The translations under genes were made by a program, and so were the position numbers. Shown piece after piece: positions 35,751 to 45,407 of a DNA stretch of 64,000 bases. The notes under the pieces are model-generated. The model worked only from the letters and a program-made list of their open reading frames with translations, did no database searches and was not told the origin of the DNA. Numbering within the stretch: position 1 is the first letter of the stretch; each line of letters opens with the position of its first letter. The stretch is from Phocaeicola abscessus CCUG 55929 (GTDB lineage Bacteria > Bacteroidota > Bacteroidia > Bacteroidales > Bacteroidaceae): assembly GCF_000312445.1 (NCBI RefSeq), contig NZ_HE997186.1, positions 19,700-83,699 of the forward strand, in the 5' to 3' direction.

Positions 35751-36429
35751 CGCGCAGCTCCTTTAGATTCAATTCGATGCGATTCTTTCCCTTTCGTTTG
35801 ATAAGGCCTTCTTTCTCCAACTTATTGATTTCCGTCGAAAGGGCAGGACGCGACACATTCAGATATTGGGCCAATTGAATTTGCGAATGCATCATCGAAA
35901 CGACGAGATCTTCTTTCTTCTTATGTTTGAAGAAATAGACCAAAAGCCTCTCACGTATAGTTTTCCGCGATAAGATATCCAAACGCACCGTCGTACAGAC
36001 ATTGCATTTCCCTGCAATATTCAAGAAACGTTTCAATATTTCGGGATATTCGCAGAATACGTCAAAAGCCGATTCCTTGGAAACCGTCAGCAGAATATTA
36101 TCTTCCACGGCAGTGAAAGTAGCCGAAAATTTGGCGTCTTCATTGAACAAAAGAGGAGTGGCAAATGCTCTCGGAGCCTCGATATATTCGATTAAAATAT
36201 CATTTCCGTTGACATCGATCATATCTACACGCAATTTCCCCTTGAGCAACACATATAATTTCCGACAGATACTGCCCTGTTTAATCACCGTCTCCCCTTT
36301 CGGGATTTCGTACACCAGCACATCGAGCTTCTCTATAAGCTCTCTCCTAATGTTCTCTTGCAGATCTTTCAGTAATGTAATCGTCAGTAAAATCTCTCTA
36401 TACGCATCATCGTATTGAATTCGTTTCAT
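35740..36429 (-). CDS. Crp/Fnr-family transcription regulator
   Basis: 229 residues. N-terminal cyclic-nucleotide-binding-type barrel (about 25-130, with ETVIKQGSICRKLYVLLKGKLRV) and C-terminal winged helix (about 165-220, SQIQLAQYLNVSRPALSTEINKLEKEGLI). There are only scattered Cys residues and no N-terminal FNR-type cluster, so it is likelier to be a Crp- or HcpR-type sensor, possibly of nitric oxide or nitrite stress. It converges on the nrf genes, and matching palindromes at nrfH and at its own promoter suggest it controls both. Confidence 0.88.
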   Translation of the reverse strand: MKRIQYDDAYREILLTITLLKDLQENIRRELIEKLDVLVYEIPKGETVIKQGSICRKLYVLLKGKLRVDMIDVNGNDILIEYIEAPRAFATPLLFNEDAKFSATFTAVEDNILLTVSKESAFDVFCEYPEILKRFLNIAGKCNVCTTVRLDILSRKTIRERLLVYFFKHKKKEDLVVSMMHSQIQLAQYLNVSRPALSTEINKLEKEGLIKRKGKNRIELNLKELREPM

Positions 36430-36447
36430 AGCACTTAGATTCGTCTG

Positions 36448-36484
36448 TTGTCTACAAATTTAGACAAAATTTTCCGATTACAAA
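36448..36484 (-). promoter_or_regulatory. Promoter of the Crp-type gene overlapped by an inverted repeat
   Basis: Minus strand TTTG (36481-36484), 18 bases, TAAATTTG (36455-36462). Over the -7 box lies TTGTCTA (36448-36454), six bases, TAGACAA (36461-36467). Such placement suits autorepression. Start near 36448, 19 bases before the ATG. Confidence 0.75.
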
Positions 36485-36856
36485 CCGGCCGAACTAAAAA
36501 ATGAAAAATCTTTCTTCGACTACCTGACAGAGTTCTCCGAAAAACACGCCGTCGGCATGGAGGCCGATTCTCATGGCAATCAGGGTTGACGCATTTGCTC
36601 TCCCTGCCCCTCTTCTTAAAGAGGTCCTGGCGTCAAGAGCGGGGAGTTTCACCGTTCTTCGGTTCGTTTCTTCCAACGTTTTTCAATACCTTTACGCTGG
36701 AAATTAATCCATTAGTACACAATGGGAACATTATCTATCTTACACAAGATGTAGAGCCGCGACCATCATTTGCGGGCGGTCAATACATCCGTCGTACCGG
36801 TTCATCAAGTTTGGGGTAATCGTTCTTCTGCATTTTCGTCATAAGCCTTCCTTAAT
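36485..36856. other. Intergenic region with no certain gene; possible gene remnants
   Basis: About 370 bases. A plus-strand frame up to 36590 reads EKSFFDYLTEFSEKHAVGME, which looks like real protein but has no start codon and ends at a stop. A minus-strand stretch near 36815-36760 reads MTKMQKNDYPKLDEPVRRMY, then a stop. Other frames (for example a 77-residue plus frame 36586-36819) carry no family signal. The region may be a decayed gene or insertion. Confidence 0.4.
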
Positions 36857-37423
36857 TTATCCAATCAGGAAATAGCGGGGCGTCTTTGCTTTATACGCTC
36901 GGTAAGTCTCGCCATAGGTCGCTTCGCAATACCGTTCTTCACCCAAAATAGTCAGGTGCGTGAAGACAAAGAACGGAACGATCACTATGAGCAGCCACAG
37001 CGAAGTCGAAGCGATACAAACGGCAAGCATGCCTAAATGGAACGCAAAGTACATCGGATTGCGCGAGTAGCGATAGACACCGCCCGTTACCGCCTCGTCG
37101 GGCGAAGCGGCGCCATAAGCGTAAAAGGCAGCGATGAACGCCATTAAAGAGAGCGCAAACAGCACGCAACCGACCGCAAACCATGCCGTGCCCGTCTTGA
37201 ACGGCACGAATACGGAAACGAGCAGCAGGGTTATTTGAAAGAATGTGCTCCACAAGGCGTTACGCCTGTCCTTCGCCGTGTACCACGACGTGTCAACCGC
37301 CCGTTTGCCACCCTCCCGGTACAGAAACATAAATACGAACTGGATGAGCACCATCCCCCACACGGGTATCCAAGCATTGAACCAACCGGGCGTTAAGGCA
37401 GTGAAGAATTGCCATTCATTCAT
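36857..37423 (-). CDS. Membrane methyltransferase of the ICMT/PEMT type
   Basis: 188 residues with about five membrane helices. The C-terminal signature GGVYRYSRNPMYFAFHLGM and EERYCEATYGETYRAYKAKTPRYF match the isoprenylcysteine carboxyl methyltransferase / phosphatidylethanolamine methyltransferase-like family (SAM-binding at the membrane face). Bacterial members have varied and mostly unknown substrates. Single gene, with about 130 bases on the upstream side, no clear partner. Confidence 0.8.
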   Translation of the reverse strand: MNEWQFFTALTPGWFNAWIPVWGMVLIQFVFMFLYREGGKRAVDTSWYTAKDRRNALWSTFFQITLLLVSVFVPFKTGTAWFAVGCVLFALSLMAFIAAFYAYGAASPDEAVTGGVYRYSRNPMYFAFHLGMLAVCIASTSLWLLIVIVPFFVFTHLTILGEERYCEATYGETYRAYKAKTPRYFLIG

Positions 37424-37572
37424 AATCGATTCCTCCTAAACTATTATATGGTTTATAAGGACAAAAATAGGAGTTTCGTCTAACGATGGCAATACCGATA
37501 AATAGTGATTTTTTCTAAAAAACCGAAAGAATTCGCCTATCCGCGTTGCGAACGATCGCAGAGAAGAGTTGC

Positions 37573-39144
37573 TCAAAATTCGCTTGAGAAATGAAATCCG
37601 ATGTGCTTAAAATCGTGCTGGGCCATAGCGAGCACGTAATTGCTATCGGCCAGAAAGACATCGCGACCTTCCCGATCTTTCGCCATGAACTGATACTTTC
37701 GCTTCTTGAAATTCTCTAATTCTTCTACCTCGTCGCTCTCTATCCAACAAGCTTTGTAAAGGCTGACCGGTTCCCAACGACACTTGGCCCCGTACTCGTT
37801 TTCCAGTCGGTACTGGATGACCTCGAACTGTAACTGTCCCACGGTTCCTATCAGCTTCCGACCGTTGAACTGATTGACAAACAACTGCGCGACACCTTCA
37901 TCCATCAACTGATCGATGCCTTTTGCCAACTGCTTCTGTTTCATCGGATCGGCGTTCTCTATGTATTTGAACATCAGCGGAGAGAAGCTGGGCAAACCTT
38001 TGAAGTGCAACACTTCGCCTTCGGTCAGCGTATCGCCTATCTTGAAGGTACCGTTATCGGGCAAACCGACGATGTCGCCCGCCCACGCTTCGTCCACCGT
38101 CTGTTTGCGTTGCGCCATGAACTGTGCGGGCGAAGAGAAACGCACCATCTTTTCGTTACGGACATGATAATAGGGAGCATTGCGGACGAATTTTCCCGAA
38201 CAAACCTTGCAGAAAGCGATACATGAACGATGGTTAGAATCAATATTCGCCGTGATCTTAAAGATGAAGCCGGTAAACTTCGGCTCTTCCGGATCTACCA
38301 ACCGTTCTTGCGATTGTACGGGACGCGGATGGGGAGCGATCTCAACAAAACTATCCAGCAATTCTTGCACACCGAAATTATTTAATGCCGAGCCGAAGAA
38401 CACCGGGGCCAAATCGCCCTTCAAATAAGCATTCACTTCGAAGGTAGGATAAATGCCGGCTATCAGTTCCAAGTCGGAACGCAATTTCTCTGCCGAAGAG
38501 GCTCCGATATGTTGTTCCAAATCGTCCGTACGCACATCCACTTCGTATTTCTCCGTAACCACCTGCTTGGACGGCTGGAAAAGATTCAACTTCTCTTCGA
38601 AAATATTATACACGCCTTTGAAGCGAGGGCCCGATTCGATGGGCCACGTCAGTGGACGGACGGATACAGCCAGTTCGCTCTCCAATTCGTCCAGCAGATC
38701 GAACGGATCTTTTCCTTCTCGATCCATCTTATTGACGAAGATGATGACAGGCGTCTTGCGCATCCGACAAACTTCCATCAGTTTCAAGGTTTGCGCTTCT
38801 ACGCCTTTGGCCGCATCCACCACGATAATAACGCTGTCGACGGCCGTCAACGTCCGATACGTATCCTCCGCAAAATCCTGATGTCCGGGCGTGTCGAGAA
38901 TGTTGATCTTGTAATCCCGATAGTCGAACTCCATCACCGAGGTAGTCACCGAAATGCCCCGTTGCTTCTCTATGTCCATCCAATCGGACGTAGCGGTTTT
39001 ACGTATCTTATGACTCTTCACGGCGCCGGCTACCTGAATTTGTCCGCCGAACAAGAGGAATTTCTCCGTCAACGAGGTTTTGCCGGCATCCGGATGGGCT
39101 ACGATGGCGAAGGTTCTCCTTCTCTCTATTTCCTGATTAAGCAT
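37573..39144 (-). CDS. prfC: Peptide chain release factor 3
   Basis: 523 residues. GTPase domain with G1 AHPDAGKTSLTE (about 15-26), G3 DTPGHQDF and G4 NKMDREGKDPFD, then the RF3-specific middle and C-terminal domains (KFTGFIFKITANID, QLQFEVIQYRLENEYGAKC). It drives removal of RF1/RF2 after termination. Length matches the 520-530 norm. DUF4924 gene is 12 bases upstream, so the two may be co-transcribed. Confidence 0.96.
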   Translation of the reverse strand: MLNQEIERRRTFAIVAHPDAGKTSLTEKFLLFGGQIQVAGAVKSHKIRKTATSDWMDIEKQRGISVTTSVMEFDYRDYKINILDTPGHQDFAEDTYRTLTAVDSVIIVVDAAKGVEAQTLKLMEVCRMRKTPVIIFVNKMDREGKDPFDLLDELESELAVSVRPLTWPIESGPRFKGVYNIFEEKLNLFQPSKQVVTEKYEVDVRTDDLEQHIGASSAEKLRSDLELIAGIYPTFEVNAYLKGDLAPVFFGSALNNFGVQELLDSFVEIAPHPRPVQSQERLVDPEEPKFTGFIFKITANIDSNHRSCIAFCKVCSGKFVRNAPYYHVRNEKMVRFSSPAQFMAQRKQTVDEAWAGDIVGLPDNGTFKIGDTLTEGEVLHFKGLPSFSPLMFKYIENADPMKQKQLAKGIDQLMDEGVAQLFVNQFNGRKLIGTVGQLQFEVIQYRLENEYGAKCRWEPVSLYKACWIESDEVEELENFKKRKYQFMAKDREGRDVFLADSNYVLAMAQHDFKHIGFHFSSEF

Positions 39145-39156
39145 ATGGGCAAAATT

Positions 39157-39702
39157 TTAATCCACATTCAACTCGCCGGCTTTAACCTGCCGGTAATAGT
39201 CGGACAGCATAGCCAGCATGTTCGAAATCGCCTCCTGCGCTTCGGCAGTCTCTCTGTTCACTTCTTTCCGCTGTAATTTCAGCATCAGGATACCGTACAA
39301 GGCATCAAAACAGGTCTCCAATTCGGGTTCGTCCGGATTCGCTCCCTTCGCCCGCAGTTCGACGATAAAGGGCAAAACCTTATCATAAGCGGAATCGTAA
39401 TAAGGAAACTTAGCGGAACGCAACAAACGAAGATGCAAATCGGTGAGCCATGCAATCACATTCTTATTGACCTGCAAATGTCCTTTTTCCTGCACGTTTT
39501 CCCGCCGCATCATTTCGATCAGCTCGGTATACCACTGCATTAGTTCCTGTTTCTGTTCCTCCGCGGCAGGATACGGATCGACGATTTTCTTTTTTATCTC
39601 CTCCATGTCGCAGCCATTGGCGCGTATCAAGTCTTCCACCTGCCACATATACAACAGGTATTCTGCCATATTCTCTTCTTTCAATTGCCGGGAAATAAAC
39701 AT
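39157..39702 (-). CDS. DUF4924-family protein
   Basis: 181 residues, mostly helical, with no membrane segment or signal peptide. The start MFISRQLKEENMAEYLLYMWQVEDLIRA, and LFPFYDS-like block SAKFPYYDSAYDKVLPFIVELRAK, agree with the Bacteroidota family DUF4924 as I recall it. Function unknown. Between lysE-like and prfC genes on the same strand, gaps of 41 and 12 bases, so probably one operon. Confidence 0.8.
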   Translation of the reverse strand: MFISRQLKEENMAEYLLYMWQVEDLIRANGCDMEEIKKKIVDPYPAAEEQKQELMQWYTELIEMMRRENVQEKGHLQVNKNVIAWLTDLHLRLLRSAKFPYYDSAYDKVLPFIVELRAKGANPDEPELETCFDALYGILMLKLQRKEVNRETAEAQEAISNMLAMLSDYYRQVKAGELNVD

Positions 39703-39743
39703 ACCATATTCACTTTAAAAATCAACCGATCACCGACGCGCCG

Positions 39744-40409
39744 TCAATAGATGGTCGTCCCAGTCAGCGTAAGAATCATACCCACCACCGAAATAAAGAT
39801 GACCATCCCCCCTATCACTCTGTTCATCATCCATATTCCTCTCAGATTAAATTGCGAACGGATCTTGTTCACACCGGTTGTCAGCATGAGCCACCAGCAG
39901 ATCGCTCCGCATACGATAGCCACATAACCGGCCAACTGAATCGGCCAGGACAATTCGGGATTGATAAACGAAAAGCGGGCGAATAAACCGATGAAAAGGA
40001 AAATGATCAGCGGATTGGAAAGTGTGACCAAAAAAGCGGTGATGAAATTGTGGAAATAAGTGCCGGTAGGATATTTCTGATTGGGATCATACCGTCGGAT
40101 CGACCTCACGGGATTGCTGCGAAACGTATAGATACCGAAAACCAAGAGCATCGCACTGCCCAGTAACTGAAGCGTCACCTGATTCTTAATAATAAAATCG
40201 TCCATGAAACTCATGCCGTACCCCGTCAGCAAAGCATAACAGATATCGCTCAACGTCGCACCCAGGCCGGTGACGAATCCGAACCATCGTCCCTTATTGA
40301 GCGTCCGTTGAAGGCACAGCACACCCACCGGCCCCATCGGTGCGGAGGCAACGATCCCAATTACAAGTCCCTTTACCAATTCCAATATAACTACCGCTAT
40401 CAGATTCAT
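39744..40409 (-). CDS. LysE-family amino-acid exporter
   Basis: 221 residues, six membrane helices. N-terminal signature GIVASAPMGPVGVLCLQRTLNKGRWFGFVTGLGATLSDICYALLTGYGM is that of the LysE/RhtB family, in which GPxG near the first helix is conserved. These export amino acids or related small molecules through the inner membrane. Substrate unknown. First gene of the minus-strand string with the DUF4924 gene and prfC; divergent from purL. Confidence 0.9.
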   Translation of the reverse strand: MNLIAVVILELVKGLVIGIVASAPMGPVGVLCLQRTLNKGRWFGFVTGLGATLSDICYALLTGYGMSFMDDFIIKNQVTLQLLGSAMLLVFGIYTFRSNPVRSIRRYDPNQKYPTGTYFHNFITAFLVTLSNPLIIFLFIGLFARFSFINPELSWPIQLAGYVAIVCGAICWWLMLTTGVNKIRSQFNLRGIWMMNRVIGGMVIFISVVGMILTLTGTTIY

Positions 40410-40488
40410 GTCCGCAAAGATAGCTACTTTTTTGCTAATATCGCGTATATTTGCTTCCGTTTTTCTTTCAAAGACAAGCGCTTTTACC

Positions 40489-40496
40489 TAACTTTG
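40489..40496 (+). promoter_or_regulatory. Candidate -7 box for purL
   Basis: TAACTTTG fits TAnnTTTG, 35 bases before the purL start. The -33 position is not clear. Confidence 0.5.
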
Positions 40497-40531
40497 CGAT
40501 CGAAAAAAGCAAATATATAACATACAGTGCT

Positions 40532-43500
40532 ATGATTCTATTTTTCAGAACTCCTTCCGAGAGTGTCATTGCAACGGAAGTCGACCATACGCCGTCGACC
40601 GGAGAGATTCAGAAATTAAGTTGGCTTTATGGGAATGCCGTCGTCCAGACAGCCTCGGACCTGAAAGGGTACTTCGTCGGTCCGCGCCGCGAAATGATTA
40701 CGCCGTGGAGCACGAATGCCGTGGAAATTACGCAGAACATGGGTATGAACGGTATCCGACGCATCGAAGAATACTTTCCCGTAAAAGACGAGAATGCCGT
40801 ATACGACGTAATGTTGCAACGAATGTATAAGGGACTGGATGAACGGCTTTTCACCATCGACCGAAAACCCGAACCGATCATCCACATCGATAATCTGGAA
40901 GCATACAACGAGAAAGAAGGACTGGCGCTCTCTGACGAGGAAATCCGATACTTGCATCGGGTCGCCGAAAACTTGGGACGCAAGTTGACCGACTCGGAGG
41001 TGTTCGGTTTTGCACAGATCAATTCGGAGCATTGCCGCCATAAAATCTTCGGTGGTACCTTCGTTATCGACGGCAAAGAAAAAGAATCGTCCCTCTTCCA
41101 GTTGATCAAGAAAACCACGAAAGAGCATCCCAATAAAATTATTTCCGCCTATAAAGACAACGTAGCCTTTGCGGAAGGGCCAACGGTAGAACAATTCGCT
41201 CCGACCGATCAAAGCACGTCGGATTACTTTTTCGTCCGCCCCATAAAAACCGTCATTTCGTTGAAGGCCGAAACGCACAACTTCCCTACGACCGTCGAAC
41301 CGTTCAATGGTGCCTCTACCGGCACGGGAGGGGAAATACGCGATCGGATGGGCGGCGGGAAAGGCTCGTGGCCCATCGCAGGAACAGCAGTCTACATGAC
41401 ATCCTACCCCCGTACGAACGAGGGGCGCAGCTGGGAAAAGATTCTCCCCGTACGCAAATGGCTGTATCAGACGCCGGAACAAATCCTGATCAAGGCCTCC
41501 AACGGCGCATCCGATTTCGGCAATAAATTCGGTCAACCGCTGATCTGCGGTTCCCTGCTGACATTTGAACACGAAGAAAATGGGGAGCGATACGGTTACG
41601 ACAAGGTGATTATGGAAGCTGGCGGAGTAGGTTACGGCACGGAACGAGATTGTTTGAAAGGCACTCCCGAAAAAGGGAACAAGATCGTCGTAATGGGCGG
41701 CGACAACTATCGCATCGGGTTGGGAGGTGGATCCGTCTCTTCGGTAGATACGGGACGTTACACCTCCGGCGTAGAACTGAATGCGGTACAGCGTGCCAAC
41801 GCCGAAATGCAAAAGCGCATATACAATGTAATACGTGCCTTGTGCGAGGAAGAGCGGAATCCGATCATCTCCATCCACGACCACGGGGCAGCCGGTCATG
41901 TCAACTGCCTTTCCGAACTGGTGGAAGATTGCGGGGGGTTGATCGAGATGGACAAGTTGCCTGTCGGCGACAAGACCTTGTCGGACAAGGAAATCATCGC
42001 CAACGAATCGCAGGAACGCATGGGCCTGCTGATCGACGAGTCGGCTATCGACCACGTAAAGAAGATTGCGGCGCGCGAACGGGCGCCGATGTACGAAGTG
42101 GGTGAAACGACCGGAGACGCCCGCTTCGCGTTCGAAAATCCCGACGGTACTCGTCCGTTCGACTTGGCTGTCGATCAGATGTTCGGTTCTTCGCCCAAAA
42201 CCTACATGATCGACCAAACCAAAGAACGGCACTACGCCGATGCCATTTACGATACAAACCGATTGGACGAACATATCCGTCGCGTATTGCAATTGGAAGC
42301 GGTGGCCTGCAAGGATTGGCTGACCAATAAGGTCGATCGCTCCGTCACGGGAAAGATCGCCCGCCAGCAATGCGTGGGCGAACTGCAATTGCCGTTGAGC
42401 GACTGCGGAGTCGTGGCACTCGACTATCGGGGTGAGAAGGGCATCGCCGTTTCTGTAGGGCATGCACCGCAGGCAGGCTTGGCCGACCCGTCCGCCGGTG
42501 CCGTATTGTCCGTAGCCGAAGCCTTGACCAACATCATATGGGCTCCTCTGGCGGAAGGACTGAAGAGCATCTCCCTCTCGGCCAACTGGATGTGGCCGTG
42601 CCGTGCACAAGAAGGCGAAGACGCCCGGCTCTATCGGGCCGTACAAGCGTTGTCCGACTTCTGCTGCGCCTTGGGAATCAATGTCCCAACGGGGAAAGAT
42701 TCCCTCTCCATGACAGAGAAATACCCAAACGGAGAAAAGGTTTTGAGCCCGGGAACAGTCATTGTCACTGCCGGAGGCGAAGTTTCGGACGTAAAGAAAG
42801 TCGTTTCGCCGGTCATGGTTAACGACCCTCATTCCGTTTTCTATCATATCGATTTCAGCTTCGACCGCCTCCGTTTAGGGGGATCCGCCTTTGCGCAGTC
42901 GTTGAATAAAGTGGGCGACGATGTACCGACAGTCGTCGATTTCCAATACTTCGCAAATGCCTTCACCGCCGTCCAGAAACTGGTCGATCAAGGTTTGATC
43001 CTCGCCGGCCACGACATCTCTGCCGGCGGATTGATCACGACTTTGTTGGAAATGTGTTTCGCCCGCACGAACGGAGGCATGGAGGTCGATTTAAACAAAA
43101 TCAAGGAAGACGATACAGTCAAGCTGCTCTTTGCCGAGAACCCGGGAATCGTCATCCAAGTGAACGACAGACATAAAGCACAAGTCAGAAGGATATTGGA
43201 AGATGCCGGCGTAGGTTACGTAAAAATCGGCATACCGACCGAAGAACGGCACATCCTCGTCACGAAAAACGGCACTACGCATCAGTTCGGCATCGATTAC
43301 TTGCGCGATATATGGTACGCTTCCTCGTATCTGCTCGACTGCAAGCAGAGCATGAACGGTTGCGCCACGAAACGTTTCGAAAATTATAAGAAGCAACCGA
43401 TAACGTACGCTATCAACCCCTCGTTCGAAGGCAAACTCTCGCAATGGGGACTGAATCCCGACCGTCGTACGAAGAGCGGCGTCCGCGCTGCGATCATCCG

Positions 43501-44239
43501 TGAGAAAGGTACGAACGGCGAGCGCGAAATGGCCTACATGCTCTGGTTGGCGGGGTTCGATGTCAAGGACGTAACCATGACCGATTTGATTGCCGGGCGC
43601 GAGACGCTCGAAGAGATCAATTTCATTGTCTTCTGCGGTGGTTTCTCCAATTCCGACGTGTTAGGATCCGCCAAAGGATGGGCAGGCGCCTTCCTGTACA
43701 ATCCGAAAGCGAAAGCCGTTTTAGACAAATTTTATACCCGCAAGGATACCCTTTCGCTCGGCGTGTGCAACGGATGCCAGCTGATGATCGAACTGAACCT
43801 GATCGCACCCGAACAGGAGAAGCGGACGAGGATGCTTCACAACGACTCCCGCAAGTTCGAATCGGCTTTTTTAGGCGTAACCGTTCCGGCCAATCGTAGC
43901 GTGCTCTTCGGCTCGTTGAGCGGAAGCCAACTCGGCATCTGGGTGGCTCACGGCGAGGGGAAGTTTTCGTTTCCCTATCCGGAAGAAAAATATCAGGTGG
44001 TATTGAAATACACTTACGAGGATTATCCCGCCAACCCAAACGGATCGGATTACAACGTAGCAGGCATCGCCAGCGCCGACGGACGCCATGTAGCGATGAT
44101 GCCTCACTTGGAGCGAGCGTATTTCCCGTGGCAATGCCCGTATTATCCTGCCGGCCGGAAGGATCGCGACCAGGTCACTCCGTGGATGGAAGCTTTTGTG
44201 AATGCCAAGGAATGGATTGAAAAAGTAGGCAGCAAATGA
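40532..44239 (+). CDS. purL: Phosphoribosylformylglycinamidine synthase, large single-chain form
   Basis: 1235 residues from MILFFRTPSESV. Fused PurS-like N-terminus, FGAM synthetase core with EINSEHCRHK-type block (QINSEHCRHKIFGG), KAETHNFPTTVEPFNGASTGTGGEIRDR and GGDNYRIGLGGGSVSS, and a C-terminal glutaminase domain with GVCNGCQLMIEL (Cys) and the VAHGEGKF plus PHLERAYF His/Glu. It converts FGAR to FGAM using glutamine and ATP in purine synthesis. Upstream extension to 40451 is not used. The stop overlaps chrA1 by ATGA. Complete. Confidence 0.98.
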   Translation: MILFFRTPSESVIATEVDHTPSTGEIQKLSWLYGNAVVQTASDLKGYFVGPRREMITPWSTNAVEITQNMGMNGIRRIEEYFPVKDENAVYDVMLQRMYKGLDERLFTIDRKPEPIIHIDNLEAYNEKEGLALSDEEIRYLHRVAENLGRKLTDSEVFGFAQINSEHCRHKIFGGTFVIDGKEKESSLFQLIKKTTKEHPNKIISAYKDNVAFAEGPTVEQFAPTDQSTSDYFFVRPIKTVISLKAETHNFPTTVEPFNGASTGTGGEIRDRMGGGKGSWPIAGTAVYMTSYPRTNEGRSWEKILPVRKWLYQTPEQILIKASNGASDFGNKFGQPLICGSLLTFEHEENGERYGYDKVIMEAGGVGYGTERDCLKGTPEKGNKIVVMGGDNYRIGLGGGSVSSVDTGRYTSGVELNAVQRANAEMQKRIYNVIRALCEEERNPIISIHDHGAAGHVNCLSELVEDCGGLIEMDKLPVGDKTLSDKEIIANESQERMGLLIDESAIDHVKKIAARERAPMYEVGETTGDARFAFENPDGTRPFDLAVDQMFGSSPKTYMIDQTKERHYADAIYDTNRLDEHIRRVLQLEAVACKDWLTNKVDRSVTGKIARQQCVGELQLPLSDCGVVALDYRGEKGIAVSVGHAPQAGLADPSAGAVLSVAEALTNIIWAPLAEGLKSISLSANWMWPCRAQEGEDARLYRAVQALSDFCCALGINVPTGKDSLSMTEKYPNGEKVLSPGTVIVTAGGEVSDVKKVVSPVMVNDPHSVFYHIDFSFDRLRLGGSAFAQSLNKVGDDVPTVVDFQYFANAFTAVQKLVDQGLILAGHDISAGGLITTLLEMCFARTNGGMEVDLNKIKEDDTVKLLFAENPGIVIQVNDRHKAQVRRILEDAGVGYVKIGIPTEERHILVTKNGTTHQFGIDYLRDIWYASSYLLDCKQSMNGCATKRFENYKKQPITYAINPSFEGKLSQWGLNPDRRTKSGVRAAIIREKGTNGEREMAYMLWLAGFDVKDVTMTDLIAGRETLEEINFIVFCGGFSNSDVLGSAKGWAGAFLYNPKAKAVLDKFYTRKDTLSLGVCNGCQLMIELNLIAPEQEKRTRMLHNDSRKFESAFLGVTVPANRSVLFGSLSGSQLGIWVAHGEGKFSFPYPEEKYQVVLKYTYEDYPANPNGSDYNVAGIASADGRHVAMMPHLERAYFPWQCPYYPAGRKDRDQVTPWMEAFVNAKEWIEKVGSK

Positions 44240-44784
44240 CGTTTTACTTACAAGCCTTCCTCACCTTTTTCAAGATCGGATTATTTACGATCGGGGGAGG
44301 CTATGCCATGATCCCGCTTATTCAATCCGAAATCGTCGATAAGAAGAAATGGATCGATTCGAACGAGTTTATAGACTTGATGGCCATCGCCCAATCCATT
44401 CCAGGAATCTTCGCCGTAAACATATCTATCTTCATTGGCTATAAATTACGCAAGTTGAAAGGAGCCGTAGCTATGGCGTTGGGGACTATCCTCCCCTCCT
44501 TCCTCATCATCTTGGGTATTGCCCTGTTCTTCCAGCAGTTCAAGGACAACGAAACAGTGCAACGCATCTTTAAGGGCATCCGGCCGGGAGTCGTAGCCCT
44601 GATTGCCGCTCCCGCCTTCCAATTGGCGAAAAGTGTCCGGATTACGAGATCCAACAGTTGGATTCCCGTCATGTCGGCATTGGCGATCTGGCGGTTGGGA
44701 CTCTCTCCAGTGTACGTCATCATACTGGCAGGCGTAGGCGGCTTCCTCTACGGCAAGTATAAACATAAAAAGACAGCAGCATGA
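44236..44784 (+). CDS. chrA: Chromate transporter half-protein 1
   Basis: 182 residues. The Pfam chromate_transp pattern FFKIGLFTIGGGYAMIPLIQSEIVDKKKWID with membrane helices is clear, plus MAIAQSIPG. Genes for short-chain ChrA come as a pair, and the second half follows with four-base overlap. They transport chromate or related oxyanions; the physiological substrate in anaerobes is not settled. ATGA overlap with purL is an odd partner, probably only transcription coupling. Confidence 0.88.
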   Translation: MTFYLQAFLTFFKIGLFTIGGGYAMIPLIQSEIVDKKKWIDSNEFIDLMAIAQSIPGIFAVNISIFIGYKLRKLKGAVAMALGTILPSFLIILGIALFFQQFKDNETVQRIFKGIRPGVVALIAAPAFQLAKSVRITRSNSWIPVMSALAIWRLGLSPVYVIILAGVGGFLYGKYKHKKTAA

Positions 44785-45386
44785 TTTACCTCTATTTGTT
44801 TTATACCTTCTTTAAGATCGGTCTGTTCGGCTTCGGAGGCGGTTACGCCATGCTGTCCCTGATTCAGAGCGAGGTAGTGACCCGTTATCACTGGCTCAGT
44901 CCCAGCGAATTTACGGACATCGTAGCCATTAGTCAAATGACGCCCGGCCCGATCGGCATCAACTCGGCTACATACATCGGCTACACATCGTTGGTTAATA
45001 CAGGCTATGACCCTCTCCTGGGGCTATTAGGTTCCGTCACCGCCACTTTGGCCGTGGTATTGCCCTCGTTCATCCTGATGTGGCTTATCAGCAAGTTCTT
45101 TCTGAAGTATCGGAATCATCCGTCTGTGGAAGCCGTATTCGGCGGTTTGCGTCCCGCCATTGTCGGTCTGTTAGCCGCTGCCGCATTAATTCTCATGGAT
45201 GCGGAAAACTTCGGACACTTCACCCCTTTCTCGTGGGATGAAATCCGTCATTTCTTCCCGGCCAACGAGCAATTCCTCCTCAGCATATCGATTTTTATCG
45301 GGGCATTCATTGCCACGCGCCGATTCAAGATCAATCCCGTCCTGACGATCGTGTTGTGCGGCGTCGCAGGATTCATCTTCTATTAA
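44781..45386 (+). CDS. chrA: Chromate transporter half-protein 2
   Basis: 201 residues; same family, FFKIGLFGFGGGYAMLSLIQSEVVTRYHWL at the start and VAISQMTPGPIGINSATYIGY. It makes a heteromeric pair with the preceding product. Overlaps chrA1 by ATGA. The stop is 21 bases from the end of the convergent beta-barrel gene. Confidence 0.88.
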   Translation: MIYLYLFYTFFKIGLFGFGGGYAMLSLIQSEVVTRYHWLSPSEFTDIVAISQMTPGPIGINSATYIGYTSLVNTGYDPLLGLLGSVTATLAVVLPSFILMWLISKFFLKYRNHPSVEAVFGGLRPAIVGLLAAAALILMDAENFGHFTPFSWDEIRHFFPANEQFLLSISIFIGAFIATRRFKINPVLTIVLCGVAGFIFY

Positions 45387-45407
45387 TCGCCGTCAAACAA
45401 GCCTGTG

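Noticed and set aside
40616-42847. 743-residue minus-strand ORF
   Set aside because: Lies fully inside purL on the opposite strand; a codon-bias shadow.
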